This document shows positions 25,741 through 34,038 of a stretch of 64,000 bases of DNA, in pieces; position 1 is the first letter of the stretch; the number at the start of each line of letters is the position of its first letter. The notes beneath the pieces were generated by a model, which was not told where the DNA came from, made no database searches, and was given only the letters and a program-made list of their open reading frames with translations. The stretch covers positions 1,289,001-1,353,000 of the forward strand of contig NZ_CP035501.1 of the NCBI RefSeq assembly GCF_004135585.1. Direction: 5' to 3'. The position numbers and the translations under genes were made by a program. The stretch comes from Sphingosinicella sp. BN140058. Its GTDB lineage: Bacteria; Pseudomonadota; Alphaproteobacteria; Sphingomonadales; Sphingomonadaceae.

Positions 25741-28179
25741 TCAGTCGCGCCGCAAGGCCAATGCGGGCTGGGTTCGCGACACCTGCGCGGCGTGGAACGC
25801 CACGGCCATGAGCGCGAGAACGAGGGCGAGACCGGCGGCGCCGCCGATCGCGGGATAGGGCATGGCGATGCGATAGGAGAAGCCGTTCAGCCAATGGCGC
25901 GCGATCAACCAGGCGGCGGGACAGCCGATCGCCGCGGCGATCAGCACCGGTTTCGCAAAGTCCCAGAGCAGCAGCCGCAAGATGTCGAGCGATCCGGCGC
26001 CGAGCACCTTGCGAACCGCAATCTCGCGGGTCCGGCGCTGCACGGCAAAGGCGGCCATGGCGAGCAGGCCGAGGCACGAGAGCGCCGTCGCGAGCGCCGC
26101 GAAGATCGACAGCAGCCGCATCTGCCGCGCCTCGCGATCGTAGAGGCGATCCAGAAGATCGGCCAGCAGATCGCGCTCGATCGGCCGGTCGGCGATCCGG
26201 GATCGCCAGACGCGGTCGATGGCAGGCAGCAAGGCGGACAGGTTTTCCGGCCTGAACCGAACGGAGATCGCGCTCGCGGCCGTGTCGTCGACGATGAACA
26301 TCTCGGCGCGCACGGAGGAACGGAGCGACCGGAAATGGAGGTCGGCAACGACTCCGACGACCTCGTAGGCGGTGTCGCCCTGCCTCAGCGCCCGTCCGAT
26401 CGCGCCGGCGGGGTCTTGATATCCCAAGCGGCTGGCGGCCGCCCGGTTGAGGACGATCGGAACGGCGGCCGAGGCGGGCCGCGCCGCGTCCGTCGGAGCC
26501 GATCGGATGTTCCGCGTGCGCCCCGCCAGCGCCGCCACGCCATAGGCCTCGAAGAAGGAAGGGTCGACACGGTGGAAACCGAGCTGGACGTCGCTGAGGG
26601 CGCCGGCGGGGCGGACGGACAGATTGTCTTCCGAAACGTCGCCGGGAACCGCCGACGATGAGGCGACCTCAATCACGCCGGGAAGCGTGCGAAAGCGGTC
26701 CTTGAGCGATTTCGCGAGCGCCTCCTGCCCACTCCCCTCGGGAACGCGCACGACTAGGATGGCATTGCGGTCGAAGCCGAGATCCGCCTCCCCTGTCATC
26801 CGGAACTGCAGCAGCATCGTCGCGACCACGGCGAGGAGGCAAATGGAGATCGCGAACTGCCCGACGACGAAGGCGCGCCGCGCCCGTCCGCCCGCTCCGA
26901 AGGCGAAACTGCCGTTGAACACCGCCGCCGGCCGGATCCTCGAGGCCAGCATGGAGGGATACAGGCCCGCAGCGACCGCGGTCAGGAGGATCATTGCCGC
27001 GACCCCGGCCCAGACTTGCCAGATGCCCGCCTGCAGCGGGTTTCCGGCGAGCCCGAGCAGGTTCGCGGCATAGGGCCCGAGCAGCTCCGACAGCGCGATC
27101 GCGACGACGCCCGAGGCGCTGGCGACGACGATCGCCTCCACCAGGAATTGGGCGAGGATCTGCCGCGACGATGCGCCGACGACCTTGCGCAGCGCCACCT
27201 CCCGCGCCCGCAAGGTGGATCGTGCCGCGGTCAGGTTGGCGAAGTTCACCGACGCGACGACGAGAACGAGCAGGGCGACGGCGGCGAGGCTCATCACGCC
27301 CGCACGGCTCCCCGGCGGACGCATCGCCTCCAGCTCCGCGCCTTCGAAATGGACGTCCCGGATCGGCACCAGCCGGAATGCGAAAAGATCATGGGCCGCC
27401 GGCCCGATCGCCGCCACCAGGCGGGGCGGCAGCCTGCGGTCGACCACGGCCGGCAGCCGCGCGAGGATGTCTTTCGGATCGGCGCCCGGCCGCAGCCGCG
27501 CATAGGTGTGGAAATAGGCGCCCGCCCAGCTGTCCGGAATGTCGCGAATCTCGTCCGTGTTCGCCGCGAAATAGGCGGCATGCGGGACGATCAGATCAAA
27601 ATCCATGTGGCTGTTCGAAGGCAAGGTCTCGAACACCGCCGAGATCGTAAAATCCCGCGCCACCGGAGCGCGCAGGCTCAGCCTCCGGCCGACCACGGCC
27701 GTGGCGCCGAACAATTTCTCAGCCAGGCGCGCGCTCAGAACCACGGATCCAGGGTCGGCCAGGGCGGTGCGCGGATCGCCTGCCAGCGGGGGAAGCCCCA
27801 GCACGCCGAGAAAATCGGGATCGGCCGCGACGATCTTCTCGCGAAACGGCGTGGCGCCGCGGAGCACCTCGCCCTCCACCGCGAAGGCGCGGCTCACCGC
27901 CTCGATCTGCGGGAATTCGGAAAGGAGCGCGGGCTTCAAGGGCCCCGGCGTGAGCGCGATCTCGATCGCTGGCTGACCCGGGACGCGCTCGACCGTGTCC
28001 ACCCGGTACAGGCTGTCGCTGCCCGGCAGGAAATCGTCGTAGCTGAGCTCATAATGGACGAAGAGCCCGACGAGGATCACGCAAGCGAGGCCGAGCGCCA
28101 GCCCGCCGAGATTGGCGAGCCCGAACCAGCGATCCGCGACCATCGCCCGCAAGCCGGATCTGACGAAATGGGACAGCAT
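25741..28179 (-). CDS. MacB/FtsX-type ABC transporter permease
   Basis: 812 residues. Two MacB-type periplasmic domains and two FtsX permease segments alternate: a helix near the N-terminus (LGGLALGLACVILVGLFV), a periplasmic domain, three helices with the FtsX signature AREVALRKVVGASSRQIL, then a second half with REIAVRKVLGAGS near the end. ATG 28179 (MLSHFVRSGLRAM) is preceded by GGGAGA; in-frame ATGs upstream are less likely. It belongs to the duplicated-permease group that works with a separate ATPase, often in export of peptides or lipids. No ABC ATPase gene is next to it. Confidence 0.88.
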   Translation of the reverse strand: MLSHFVRSGLRAMVADRWFGLANLGGLALGLACVILVGLFVHYELSYDDFLPGSDSLYRVDTVERVPGQPAIEIALTPGPLKPALLSEFPQIEAVSRAFAVEGEVLRGATPFREKIVAADPDFLGVLGLPPLAGDPRTALADPGSVVLSARLAEKLFGATAVVGRRLSLRAPVARDFTISAVFETLPSNSHMDFDLIVPHAAYFAANTDEIRDIPDSWAGAYFHTYARLRPGADPKDILARLPAVVDRRLPPRLVAAIGPAAHDLFAFRLVPIRDVHFEGAELEAMRPPGSRAGVMSLAAVALLVLVVASVNFANLTAARSTLRAREVALRKVVGASSRQILAQFLVEAIVVASASGVVAIALSELLGPYAANLLGLAGNPLQAGIWQVWAGVAAMILLTAVAAGLYPSMLASRIRPAAVFNGSFAFGAGGRARRAFVVGQFAISICLLAVVATMLLQFRMTGEADLGFDRNAILVVRVPEGSGQEALAKSLKDRFRTLPGVIEVASSSAVPGDVSEDNLSVRPAGALSDVQLGFHRVDPSFFEAYGVAALAGRTRNIRSAPTDAARPASAAVPIVLNRAAASRLGYQDPAGAIGRALRQGDTAYEVVGVVADLHFRSLRSSVRAEMFIVDDTAASAISVRFRPENLSALLPAIDRVWRSRIADRPIERDLLADLLDRLYDREARQMRLLSIFAALATALSCLGLLAMAAFAVQRRTREIAVRKVLGAGSLDILRLLLWDFAKPVLIAAAIGCPAAWLIARHWLNGFSYRIAMPYPAIGGAAGLALVLALMAVAFHAAQVSRTQPALALRRD

Positions 28180-28422
28180 CCACGTCTCCCGCTTCATTTG
28201 CCGGCGGCAGCCACGCCCGGCGCAAGCGCATTCTTCGGGCCGAGCCCGGGCGCGCGCCCCGATTCTTGTCCACCCGTCGCGCATCGCGGTCAAGCTTGCG
28301 CGGCAGCGCCGGTCGGAGGGGCCGGCTCCTCACGTTTGCCAAGCCAAGCGGCGGCCGCTCTCGAGGAACGACCGGCACGCCGCAAGGACTGCATCCGGCG
28401 CTCGACCGGCGGGGCCGATATG

Positions 28423-29862
28423 CTACCCCGCCGTCGGCAGCCAATTGCCGTGAAAGCCTGCGGGGATTCGATGGGGAATGCGAATGCTGGCGACGGGTGC
28501 CTCGCCGAAACGACGGGCATCGAGGATGACCAGCTCCGTTTCCTGCCGGGGCATGTCGACGACGAGGCCGATCAGATAGCCCTCCTCTTCTGCGGCGTCC
28601 GGCCCTTCGGGCACGAAGCTGAATTCGCCGGGATGGCGGCCGGGGCCGAAATCGTGCACTTCGCGCCCGCCGGCTTCCAGATCGTGCTTGTAGAGGCAGG
28701 TGCCGGCGAACGCTTCGTCGTCGCTCGGATCCGGTACGATCGCCATGGTGTAGCAGAAGCGATAGGGCTGCCCGAACCGGCGCTCGTCGAGCCGCGGGAA
28801 TTCCTGCGGCGCGGCATCGATCGTCCGGCGTTCCACCGATCGCGCGGCCGGGTCGATCGTCCAGCGTTCCAGCCGTCCCGCGCTGTCGGGTCCCTGGGTC
28901 GATCGGTCGAACATCGTGTCGTAGGCGATCACGTCCATCACCACGCGGCCGTCGGCCAGGTCGTAGCTGTTGGCGACATGAAACACATAGACCGGGTCCA
29001 CCTCGCACCAGATCACGTCCGCGCCCCGGCCGGCCCTCGGCAGCAGGCCGATCCGGGCCTGGTGGCTGGGATTCCAGCGATAGGGGAAGCTGTGCCCGGC
29101 GATCAGCGTCCGCATGCTGAAGGTGACCGGAAGATCGAGGATGACCACGAAGCGCGCGGTGAGGCCGCAATCGTGGATGGACGGACCGTTCGCGACCGCG
29201 ATCGGCTCCTCGCGCACCACTCGGCCCTCCGGCGACAGGACGATGTGCCGGATCGTCGACGGGTCGGTACCTTCATAGGCGATCGCATGGTGCTCGCCGG
29301 TGTGCGGGTCGCGGTGCGGATGCGCGGTGAAGCTGCCGTGGAGCGTGCCGTCGAAGGGATTGTAGGTCTGTTCGTCCAGCGTCTCCGAAAGCTCGACCGG
29401 ATAGCTGCCGGCCTCGACCAGGGCAAAGGTGCGGCCGTTCACGCCGATCACATTGGTGTTGACCGTGTCGAAGCCGCCGTGGCGCGGCCCAGGTGCGGGC
29501 GGTTCGCCGAGCGCCTGCGCGACGCGCTCCGAACGGATCCAGCGATTGCGATACCATTCGGCCCGCCCGCCCTTCAGCGCCACGCCATGGACCATGCCGT
29601 CGCCGGCAAACCAGTGATGGGAGGCCGGATCGGGCGCAATCGGGTTGGGGCCGATGCGCAGGTAGCGGCCGTCGAACACCGGCGGGATGGTGCCGGTCAC
29701 CGCCAGGTCGGTCAGGGTCAGCTCGGCCCGCATCGGTTCGTGGAGACCGGACAGGAAGGGATGGCCGTCGGCGGGCGGCAAGCGGCGCCGGTTGAAGTCG
29801 GCGAGCTTGGTGACGCCTTTGACGAGGGTGGACCGGATCGACGTTTCGATTGCGCTGGCCAT
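28423..29862 (-). CDS. Carotenoid cleavage oxygenase family protein
   Basis: 479 residues. The seven-bladed propeller family is shown by GRYLRIGPNPIAPDP, HHWFAGDGMVHGV and the four iron-ligand histidines in TAHPHRDP, SIHDCGLT, YVFHVANSYD and GFHGNWLP (the last close to the C-terminus). These non-heme iron enzymes cleave carotenoids, stilbenes such as lignostilbene, or related alkenes; the substrate is not clear here. It is divergent from a TetR gene across a 38-base gap with repeated TGTTAACA-like sites, so its expression is probably repressed by that protein. Confidence 0.92.
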   Translation of the reverse strand: MASAIETSIRSTLVKGVTKLADFNRRRLPPADGHPFLSGLHEPMRAELTLTDLAVTGTIPPVFDGRYLRIGPNPIAPDPASHHWFAGDGMVHGVALKGGRAEWYRNRWIRSERVAQALGEPPAPGPRHGGFDTVNTNVIGVNGRTFALVEAGSYPVELSETLDEQTYNPFDGTLHGSFTAHPHRDPHTGEHHAIAYEGTDPSTIRHIVLSPEGRVVREEPIAVANGPSIHDCGLTARFVVILDLPVTFSMRTLIAGHSFPYRWNPSHQARIGLLPRAGRGADVIWCEVDPVYVFHVANSYDLADGRVVMDVIAYDTMFDRSTQGPDSAGRLERWTIDPAARSVERRTIDAAPQEFPRLDERRFGQPYRFCYTMAIVPDPSDDEAFAGTCLYKHDLEAGGREVHDFGPGRHPGEFSFVPEGPDAAEEEGYLIGLVVDMPRQETELVILDARRFGEAPVASIRIPHRIPAGFHGNWLPTAG

Positions 29863-29873
29863 GACCGTTCTCC

Positions 29874-29920
29874 AATGTTAACAATGGCAACATAGCAGCA
29901 ATGTCAACAGTGTCAACATC
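29874..29920. promoter_or_regulatory. Clustered TGTTAACA/TGTCAACA operator sites
   Basis: Between the divergent carotenoid oxygenase and TetR genes lie TGTTAACA (29876-29883), GGCAACAT, ATGTCAACA and TGTCAACAT, an imperfect repeated and inverted array that runs over the tetR start codon. It is the obvious target of the TetR protein, controlling both genes. Confidence 0.65.
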
Positions 29921-30482
29921 CGATCGGAAATACCACCATGGCGATCTGCGCCGCGCGTTGATCGAGGAAGGCCTGCGCCTGATCTCCGAGGGGCCCGCCG
30001 ATCAGCTGTCGCTGCGCGAGCTGGCGCGGCGCGTCGGGGTGTCGGCGACCGCGGTCTACCGGCACTTCCCCGACAAAAGCGCGCTGATGGGGGCGCTCGC
30101 TGCGGAGGGTCTGGCGCGGCTGGCGGCGGCCCAGCATGCGGCCTTCGAGGGCGCGGGCGGCGGTATCAAGGGCTTCGCCGCCACCGGCGCCGCCTATGTC
30201 CGCTTCGCGCTGGCGAACCCGGCCTTGTTCCGCCTCATTTTCCAGCACCCGGCCCCGGCCGACCTGATGCAGGGCGCGCACGGCAGCGACGCGGCGATGC
30301 AGTTCCTGCTCGCCAACGCCCGAATTTACGCGCCGGCGCACATGGACCCGCAGGTCTTCGCGCTGCAGGCCTGGTCGGTGGCGCACGGTTTGGCGATGCT
30401 GATGCTCGACGGGCAGGTGCCGGCCGACGACGCCGTCGTCGACGCGGTGATCGGCGCGCATCTCGCGCAGAAGCTGGGCTAG
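29901..30482 (+). CDS. TetR-family transcriptional regulator
   Basis: 193 residues. The N-terminal helix-turn-helix is RKYHHGDLRRALIEEGLRL followed by LSLRELARRVGVSATAVYRH and FPDKSALM. The C-terminal ligand domain resembles the TetR_C_33/WHG type (FALANPALFRLIFQHPAP). No ribosome-binding site precedes ATG 29901 and operator-like repeats overlap it, so it may be translated from a leaderless or very short leader; GTG 29910 is an alternative start. It is divergent from the carotenoid oxygenase gene, its likely target. Confidence 0.9.
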   Translation: MSTVSTSDRKYHHGDLRRALIEEGLRLISEGPADQLSLRELARRVGVSATAVYRHFPDKSALMGALAAEGLARLAAAQHAAFEGAGGGIKGFAATGAAYVRFALANPALFRLIFQHPAPADLMQGAHGSDAAMQFLLANARIYAPAHMDPQVFALQAWSVAHGLAMLMLDGQVPADDAVVDAVIGAHLAQKLG

Positions 30483-30898
30483 CGGCGCCGAGGCAGCTGG
30501 ACGGAGTTGGCATCGCCCGTCCCGGGACGCCGCCGCCGCCGGCGACGAACCTTCCGCCGATGGCCCCACGGCCGCGCCCGCTTGGCGCCCATGTCGCCGG
30601 CGCCCTGCCGCTCGCGGCAAATGCGCCACCCAGATTTTGACGTAGAACGGCCCGCTCTGGGACATTGCTGTCGTTCGTTCTGAGCAGATTGAATGACGCT
30701 TCTTGATCAAGCAGTCCTTCGCGGGCTAACCGGAAACGCATAGCCATCACCCAACAGCTTGCGAGGCAAGGTCGGCGGGGCTCACGCCTATAGGAATCGG
30801 AAAGACCCACATTCGACCCGCGGCGGTGCCGACGCCTGCCGCGCTGCCCGAGTGAGGGCGGTCAGGCGTGCGGCCGATCGGATTTGACCGCCTGCAAA
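30483..30898. other. Intergenic stretch, no supported gene
   Basis: It lies between the convergent tetR and flagellin genes. Frames here have no start signal or family match. Composition falls to lower GC around 30650-30760 without a recognisable feature. The flagellin terminator occupies the far end. Confidence 0.4.
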
Positions 30899-30931
30899 CG
30901 ACAAAGGCCGGAGCGGTTTCCCGCTCCGGCC
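30899..30931 (-). terminator. Rho-independent terminator of the flagellin gene
   Basis: GGCCGGAGCGG, a four-base loop, then CCGCTCCGGCC: a perfect 11-base-pair stem (30906-30931). Read on the minus strand it is followed by TTTGTCGTTTG. It lies about 50 bases after the flagellin stop. Confidence 0.88.
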
Positions 30932-30980
30932 TCTGCTGCCGGCACCTCGGGCCGGAGCCCGAGGAGCCACTTCGTGCCGA

Positions 30981-31844
30981 TTAACGGAACAGCGAAGTGA
31001 TGGACTGCGGCGCCTGGTTGGCGATCGACAGAGCCTGAACGCCAAGCTGCTGCTTGACCTGCAGAGCCTGCAGACGAGCCGATTCCTTCGCCAGATCGGC
31101 GTCGACGAGATTGCCGATGCCGCTCTCGACCACGTCGGAAAGCTTGCTCGTGAAGGCCGACTGAGCGTCGATCTTGCGCGAAGCCGCACCGAGGGTGCTG
31201 AGCTTGCCGTTGAGGTTCTTGCCGATGACTTCCAGGTTGGCAACCATCGTCTTGGCGTCAGCGGCCGTGTCGATCTTGCTGGTGGTGGTCAGCTTCTCGA
31301 ACGTGCCACCGGACTTGCCAAGGTCGAGCTCGAGGTTGGAAACCGACAGCGAATCCGGGGTGTAGGTGCCGGAGCTGCTGTCGGTGTCGGTCAGCGACTG
31401 CAGCGCCGTAACGGTGCCGCCCGAAGCCTTCAGAAGGTTCGTGCCGTTGAACGAGGACGAGTCGACGATGGTCTTGATCTGGTCGCGAAGGGCTTCGAAG
31501 TCCTTGTTGATCGCAGTGCGGCTCTCGGAGTCGATACCATCGTCAGAAGCCTGCTTGGCCTTCTGCTTCATCTGGTTGACGATGTCCGAGATCGATTCCG
31601 CGCCGGCAACCGCAACGTCCGTCACGCTCTTGGCGCGCGACAGCGAGGAGCTGACAGCCTGCAGACCGCCCTGGTCGCCGCGAAGCGTCTGGGCAATCGT
31701 GTAGGAAGCGGAATCGTCCTTCGTCGACGCAACCTTCAGGCCGGTGTTGATGCGGCTCTGAACCTGGTCGAGGCCCTTGTTGGTCGCGTTGAGGCTCTGG
31801 AGAGCGGCCATCGCGCCGGTGTTGGTGTTCACTGAGAATGCCAC
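30981..31844 (-). CDS. Flagellin
   Basis: 287 residues, the short type with conserved ends and little central domain. N-terminus AFSVNTNTGAMAALQSLNA with GLKVASTKDDSASYTIAQ, and C-terminus LQALQVKQQLGVQALSIANQ followed by APQSITSLFR, form the coiled filament core. It is exported by the flagellar type III apparatus and polymerised outside the cell. The start is GTG 31844, with GGAG about nine bases upstream. No flagellar, FlaF or FlbT gene is adjacent, so this is a detached flagellin gene. The codon pattern is regular, as expected for high expression, and a strong terminator follows. Confidence 0.95.
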   Translation of the reverse strand: MAFSVNTNTGAMAALQSLNATNKGLDQVQSRINTGLKVASTKDDSASYTIAQTLRGDQGGLQAVSSSLSRAKSVTDVAVAGAESISDIVNQMKQKAKQASDDGIDSESRTAINKDFEALRDQIKTIVDSSSFNGTNLLKASGGTVTALQSLTDTDSSSGTYTPDSLSVSNLELDLGKSGGTFEKLTTTSKIDTAADAKTMVANLEVIGKNLNGKLSTLGAASRKIDAQSAFTSKLSDVVESGIGNLVDADLAKESARLQALQVKQQLGVQALSIANQAPQSITSLFR

Positions 31845-32152
31845 GTGATAACTCCATTCAGGAAGCAGTCTACTTCTGAGACTGAGGGCTGATACGCTGC
31901 CCTTGACGGCGATCTACAAGCAGGCAGACCGCGGCGCCTTAATGGCGCGAACTCATTACCTTTTGCTTAGCGACGTCGCTCACCGCGGACCAATGTCGAT
32001 CCTACCCACGTCATCGTTCAGCGGCGGTCGAGTTGCATTCGACGCCGGAACGGCTGATCTTGGAACGGTGCCGCCGCAGACGCTAGGGAGCGCGAAGGGC
32101 CGCTGGTGGGACGTAGCTGCTGTTCCGGAGCGGTTACGCCAACCGGCAGCTA
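31845..32152. other. Flagellin upstream region
   Basis: It holds the flagellin leader and promoter, not resolved to a sigma class. GCGCCttaatGGCGC (31936-31950) is a short inverted repeat. Beyond about 32000 the sequence shows no gene and leads into the accessory region. Confidence 0.4.
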
Positions 32153-32317
32153 TTACTGGAAGCTGGCGTCGGACCACCAAAGCCGCCCGTCGATGCTGTA
32201 TGCATGAGCAGTGTCTTGCAGTGCGATGTCCCACACGAAGGGCAGTGTCCCGAACCCGAGAGCGAGCAAGACGATGTCGGCGCTGCCTATTCGCCGGCTG
32301 CTCTTCGCTTCTGTCAC
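32153..32317 (-). CDS. Possible small membrane protein next to the IS66 remnant
   Basis: 54 residues from GTG 32317. It has one hydrophobic segment (DIVLLALGFGTLPFVWDIAL) and an aromatic tail (SIDGRLWWSDASFQ). Its GTG overlaps the TGA of the chimeric TnpB frame (GTGA), as in coupled genes. No family recognised. It may be a native gene whose upstream partner was cut by the IS66 insertion and deletion. Evidence is only the overlap and the amino-acid pattern. Confidence 0.3.
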   Translation of the reverse strand: MTEAKSSRRIGSADIVLLALGFGTLPFVWDIALQDTAHAYSIDGRLWWSDASFQ

Positions 32318-32835
32318 GACTTGAATCGGCGCGACTCGCGAGCGCACAGCCCGTTGACGTAGAAATCCAGGTGGCGATGGGCGAGTGCCCGCTCCTCTGA
32401 CGGCGGCAATCCGATAGCGAGCGGCCGCGCGAAGCGGGTCAGAGCGCACACAATGTCGCGCTCGGCGAGGTCTTCGCGAAGTTCGCCATTCTGCGGGGCG
32501 ATCGGGCGGCGGCCGCCATGCACCCGGCGCCAGTCCAGGCCCTCCAGAAGCGCGCCGAGTTGCGCCGCCGTCAGCCGCATCACGCCGTCCTGGATCCCCG
32601 GCCACTTGAAGCCGCCGGACTCCAGCCTCTTGGCCATCAGGCACAGGCCGGTGCCGTCCCACCAGACCAGCTTGATCCGGTCCGCGCGCTTCGCCCGGAA
32701 CACGCAGATCACGCCCGAATAAGGATCGCCGCCATAGGCGGCGCCGATCAGCGCCGCCAACGCGTCAGGCCCCTTGCGGAAATCGACCGGGCGGGTCGCC
32801 ACCATCACCCGCGCACCAGCGCCAGGTCCGATCAT
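32314..32835 (-). CDS. tnpB: IS66 accessory protein TnpB, with a foreign C-terminal extension
   Basis: 173 residues; usual TnpB is about 115. Residues 1-115 match IS66 TnpB (RPVDFRKGPDALAALI, VFRAKRADRIKLVWWDGTGL, LTAAQLGALLEGLDW). The last 58 residues (from about NGELREDLAERD to RESRRFKS) do not belong to the family and appear to come from DNA joined on by deletion, in frame. ATG 32835 overlaps the tnpA stop (ATGA). The element lacks tnpC, so it should not move by itself. Confidence 0.82.
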   Translation of the reverse strand: MIGPGAGARVMVATRPVDFRKGPDALAALIGAAYGGDPYSGVICVFRAKRADRIKLVWWDGTGLCLMAKRLESGGFKWPGIQDGVMRLTAAQLGALLEGLDWRRVHGGRRPIAPQNGELREDLAERDIVCALTRFARPLAIGLPPSEERALAHRHLDFYVNGLCARESRRFKS

Positions 32836-33275
32836 CGCGTTGCCTTGAGCGCCTCGATCACCGCGGCAATCACGCCGGTATCGGCGCCGCGACCAATCTT
32901 CACCACCACATCAGCGATCTCGAGCTCGATCGCAGGCTCCTTCGATCGCCGACGCTTCTTCGAGTGCTTGCCTGTCTGCACAGGCGCATCGGCAGGTTGT
33001 GCCTCGACCACGGCAGGTACGAACCCCGGCACGGCCGGCAACGTCACGCCCCGCTCTTCGCACTGCTTGCGCAACGCGCGACGCCAGGTGAACAGCTGCG
33101 AAGGGCTCAGCGCGTGCCGCCGCGCAACCGCGCATACCGTCTCCCGGCCCGCAAAGCTCTCGGCGACGATCGACGCCTTCACCTCCGACGGCCAGTCCCG
33201 TCGCCTCCCGGCACCGGTGAACACCTCGAAGCGCTGCACGCCGCTGGTGCCAGCATCATCACATGACATCGTCAT
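32832..33275 (-). CDS. tnpA: IS66 transposase-associated protein TnpA
   Basis: 147 residues. The N-terminal helix-turn-helix is of the IS66/IS3 OrfA kind (RRDWPSEVKASIVAESFAG, then VCAVARRHALSPSQLFTWRR), followed by a basic linker and a short C-terminal segment (IADVVVKIGRGADTGVIAAV) typical of IS66 TnpA. It sits about 85 bases inside the element's left end and overlaps tnpB by four bases. Confidence 0.87.
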   Translation of the reverse strand: MTMSCDDAGTSGVQRFEVFTGAGRRRDWPSEVKASIVAESFAGRETVCAVARRHALSPSQLFTWRRALRKQCEERGVTLPAVPGFVPAVVEAQPADAPVQTGKHSKKRRRSKEPAIELEIADVVVKIGRGADTGVIAAVIEALKATR

Positions 33276-33360
33276 AGCACCAACGTCCTCTGCCCAATCA
33301 GGACGAGCAGGCTCGACGCTACGCTTCAGAACCGCAAGGTGGGGACGGCGCTCCGCTTAC

Positions 33361-33762
33361 ATGACCGCGCAGCTCGTCACCGATGCGCTGATTATGGCGA
33401 TCTGGCGTCGCGGAAAGCCGCACGCCCTGCTCCACCATTCGGACCAAGGCAGCCAATATACGAGCGAGCAGTTCCAGCAGCTGATGGCCGACAATGGCGT
33501 ATCATGCTCGATGAGCCGCTCAGGCAACGTCTGGGATAACGCAGCAATGGAGAGCTTCTTCTCTTCGCTCAAGACCGAGCATCGCCAGGAAGGTCTATCG
33601 AACCCGCGACCAGGCCAAGGCCGACGTGTTCGACTATATCGAGCGCTTCTACAATCCGAGGCGCCGACACTCGACCTTGGGGTACCTCAGCCCCATCGAC
33701 TTCGAGAAGCTGTCTGAGGTAGCGTAGCCTAACTCAGTGTCCATCAGACCGGCAGCAGCTCA
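33361..33762 (+). pseudogene. IS3-family transposase (OrfB), 5'-truncated and frameshifted
   Basis: The fragment begins abruptly at the IS66 end with MTAQLVTDALIMAIWRRGKP. It contains the DDE integrase core LLHHSDQGSQYTSEQFQ and GNVWDNAAMESFFSSLKTE, which hold the second Asp and the Glu. A two-base deletion near 33579-33581 breaks the frame; the true end VYRTRDQAKADVFDYIERF, then RRRHSTLGYLSP, continues in another frame to TAG at 33725-33727. The following sequence, read inversely from 33762 (TGAGCTGCTGCCGGTCTGAT), looks like the IS3 terminal repeat. The 5' half of the element is missing. Confidence 0.85.
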
Positions 33763-34038
33763 TCGACGTCACCGGGCGGTGCCCACACTGGACGGACCGA
33801 CTACCGCCCCACGGGCTAATCATGTCCTGGCAGTCGGAGACAAGGGGTGGGGTGGCGTCGCTTGCATATGCGGACGACTGGTCACAGCAGGAGAGCGATG
33901 TTCTCCGCCAGGAGACGACCTCCACTATCAAAGGCGCCGAGCTCGACGCCAGGTGCACACTGGCCGGTACGCGGCACTAGCCAGTAAACGAGATTGGCCC
34001 TACGTTGGAGCTTCCTCGTACCGGGAGCAAATACCCCA
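33763..34038. other. Junction between IS remnant and defence cassette
   Basis: No gene is supported here. GC content falls towards the cassette. It should contain the cassette's promoter. GGGAG at 34023-34027 is the likely ribosome-binding site for the next gene. Confidence 0.4.

Larger units (their letters stand above)
32314..33360 (-). mobile_element. IS66-family element, truncated (tnpA and tnpB only)
   Basis: The left end is at 33360, where the minus strand begins GTAAGCGGAGCGCCGTCCCC, a typical IS66 terminal repeat. tnpA and tnpB follow in the usual order with ATGA overlap. The large tnpC transposase gene and the other terminal repeat are missing; no GTAAGC-type end is seen down to 31900. 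The right boundary is therefore a deletion inside or just after tnpB. The element directly abuts the IS3 fragment. Confidence 0.85.

Noticed and set aside
27016..29895. Plus-strand open frame of about 960 codons opposite the permease and carotenoid oxygenase genes
   Set aside because: Its peptide is Arg/His/Gly-rich shadow sequence; both minus-strand genes have clear catalytic or membrane motifs.
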